Source of the DNA: Thiobaca trueperi
GTDB lineage: Bacteria > Pseudomonadota > Gammaproteobacteria > Chromatiales > Chromatiaceae
Direction: 5' to 3'
Assembly (NCBI RefSeq): GCF_004342175.1
Contig: NZ_SMAO01000010.1
Span: 1 to 64,000, forward strand
DNA length: 64,000 nt
Part shown: positions 62,643 to 64,000 of the stretch, in pieces
How the letters are laid out: each line of letters opens with the position of its first letter
How positions within the stretch are numbered: position 1 is the stretch's first letter
The notes under the pieces: model-generated
Databases searched by the model: none
Told to the model about the DNA's origin: nothing
What the model saw: the letters and a program-made list of their open reading frames with translations, nothing else
Translations under genes and position numbers: made by a program

Positions 62643-63425
62643 TCAATGGGCCGGCGTTTCCTCGGGTGCCATCCATCCCGGATCCGGCAGCCCGCCCTCG
62701 ATCATGACGGGCCGCATGGCGTGCAGTAGGTTCGGGAACAGATGACCATGTTCGGCCTCCTCGCGGGCCAGCAGCGTCTTCATGTGCTCGCGTCGGGTGG
62801 GCATGGTGAAGCAGGCGGGGCAGGAGTCGGGGATGACCGGCAGCCCGGCGCGGGCGGCGAAATCGGCGGTCTGGCGCTCGCGGCAGTAGACCAGCGGGCG
62901 GATGATGCGGACATCGCCCTCGTCGTTGCGATAGTGCGCCTTCATGGTGCGGAACTGTCCACCGTGAAAGAGCGACAGCAGCAGGCTCTCGGCCAGATCG
63001 TCCAGATGCTGGCCCAGCGCCAGGACGTTGTAGCCCTGTTCGCGACAGATGCGGTACATGATGCCGCGCTTCATCCGCGAGCAGTAGGCGCAGAATGAAT
63101 CGCCGTCCATGTGTTCCTTCGCCTGTTCCATCAGCGGCTGCTGTTCGTAGTGCCAGGGCACGCCCAGGGTGTCGTAATAATCCTTCAATGATTGCGGATC
63201 GAAGCCCGGCACCTCGGGATCGACGGTCAGTACCGCCAGCTCGAAACGCACCGGGGCGTAGGTGCGCAGATGGTTGAGGATGTGCAGGAGCGAGAGTGAA
63301 TCCTTGCCGCCGGAGACGCCGAGCAGGATGCGGTCACCCTCGCCGATCATGCGGAAATCGGCGATGGCGCGTCCGACCTGCCGGAGCAGCGACTTAGGTG
63401 GTTTGAGCGGGTTGATGGCATTCAT
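62643..63425 (-). CDS. ttcA: tRNA 2-thiocytidine synthetase TtcA
   Basis: Makes 2-thiocytidine at tRNA position 32 (260 residues). It has the PP-loop SGGKDSLSLLH and two Cys pairs (CAYC and CPAC) for the [4Fe-4S] cluster. The ATG at 63425 lies inside the end of the upstream phosphoesterase gene; an earlier start would extend the overlap. Confidence 0.92.
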   Translation of the reverse strand: MNAINPLKPPKSLLRQVGRAIADFRMIGEGDRILLGVSGGKDSLSLLHILNHLRTYAPVRFELAVLTVDPEVPGFDPQSLKDYYDTLGVPWHYEQQPLMEQAKEHMDGDSFCAYCSRMKRGIMYRICREQGYNVLALGQHLDDLAESLLLSLFHGGQFRTMKAHYRNDEGDVRIIRPLVYCRERQTADFAARAGLPVIPDSCPACFTMPTRREHMKTLLAREEAEHGHLFPNLLHAMRPVMIEGGLPDPGWMAPEETPAH

Positions 63426-63972
63426 GCAGGCAAGTGTATCCCAGACCCCGATGGAAGGAGGAGAGCGCAAAGCGATGGGACTCGATGCGCCAGTCGGTCG
63501 GGGTCGCGATCAGAACCAGACAGGACGGGCCACCGTGGGTGCGCGAGCGTCCGGCAGCGCCGGGATTGACGACCCAGGGAGGGGCGTCGAGATCCACGGT
63601 CAGCAGATGACTGTGACCATAAACGATGGTGCGGGCGCGCGGAAAACGTCGCCGCAGCAGACGATGACGATGACGTGCCGGGATCTGATGGCCGTGAATC
63701 ACGACCAGGCTCCCGCCGGGCAGTGGCTGTTCCAGGCATTCGGGGAGATGAACGAGCAGCGCGCGATCCTCTGCCGGCCATTTGCGCGCCACATCGTTGT
63801 TGCCGAAGACAGCCAGCACCCGGCCGAGTCGCGGCTGGATCTGGGCGAGGATGGCGGCGTGACCGATGTCCCCGCCATGCACGGCCAGATCGCAGCTCTC
63901 GACGACTTCCCGGACGCGCGGATCGAGTGCACCGTGGGTGTCGGCCAGAATGGCGACACGCACCAGCGGCAT
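63394..63972 (-). CDS. YfcE-like metallophosphoesterase
   Basis: The protein has 192 residues with the calcineurin-type motifs ILADTHG, HGGDIG, FGNND and VIHGHQ, then YGHSH. This is the MJ0936/YfcE single-domain phosphodiesterase family; the natural substrate is unknown. It overlaps ttcA by 32 bases. The last 28 bases of the window beyond it hold no feature. Confidence 0.85.
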   Translation of the reverse strand: MPLVRVAILADTHGALDPRVREVVESCDLAVHGGDIGHAAILAQIQPRLGRVLAVFGNNDVARKWPAEDRALLVHLPECLEQPLPGGSLVVIHGHQIPARHRHRLLRRRFPRARTIVYGHSHLLTVDLDAPPWVVNPGAAGRSRTHGGPSCLVLIATPTDWRIESHRFALSSFHRGLGYTCLHECHQPAQTT

Positions 63973-64000
63973 GGCCGCAACAGTATCCAAAATGGGCGGG

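Overview
The window looks like part of a GC-rich gammaproteobacterial chromosome. The best guess is a Chromatiales (purple sulfur bacterium) relative, judged from the mix of a type II secretion operon, a PilU-type ATPase pair, YajR-type MFS protein, GntR-prpB-prpC, Mqo and [FeFe]-hydrogenase genes. No photosynthesis gene is present, so this placement is inference.

Layout. (1) 1-5.8 kb: the 3' end of a 5S rRNA with its terminator, a retropepsin-like protease, uvrA, an MFS transporter and ssb. (2) 5.8-19.8 kb: an [FeFe]-hydrogenase island. It carries two different catalytic subunits. HydA1 is encoded with a NuoF-cluster/GltD fusion on the minus strand; HydA2 is encoded with a HoxF-like NuoE-NuoF fusion on the plus strand. 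Between them lies hydG-aspA-hydF-hydE, a full H-cluster maturation set with an aspartase inside it. (3) 19.8-31.7 kb: a PanE-like reductase, two HDOD proteins, a GntR regulator with prpB and prpC, a SPOR protein, an Aer-like receptor, cytochrome b561 and a small secreted protein. (4) 31.7-38.4 kb: two exported proteins with Cys/His peptidase-like motifs, uvrD, an AT-rich block with clustered DnaA boxes, and hemE. (5) 38.4-42 kb: a defence-type patch with a decayed MORC/HSP90-like ATPase, an AT-rich DUF262/DUF1524 gene and an HNH endonuclease. (6) 42-47.4 kb: mqo, then fabI, a MaoC-phosphotransacetylase fusion and ackA. (7) 47.5-51.1 kb: two PilU-type ATPases and an island remnant (NadS-like antitoxin, RelE-like toxin with a nonsense codon, integrase stub). 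(8) 51.1-60.5 kb: a type II secretion operon (gspF-G-H-I-J-K-L-M-C/N-D) without gspE, followed by msrA, a secreted Cys-rich protein, ttcA and a metallophosphoesterase.

A dispersed repeat family runs through the whole window. Its units are about 85 bp, start and end in TAAACCGCG/CGCGGTTTA and fall into at least four subfamilies. Four times they form a composite of about 195 bp: unit B, an AT-rich spacer with conserved orientation, then unit A or C. Copies sit inside operons and supply stop codons and even the C-terminus of neighbouring genes. I regard this family and the double hydrogenase locus as the most interesting content. Metabolically, the hydrogenases, phosphotransacetylase and acetate kinase fit dark anaerobic redox balancing linked to NAD(P)H; this is inferred from gene content.
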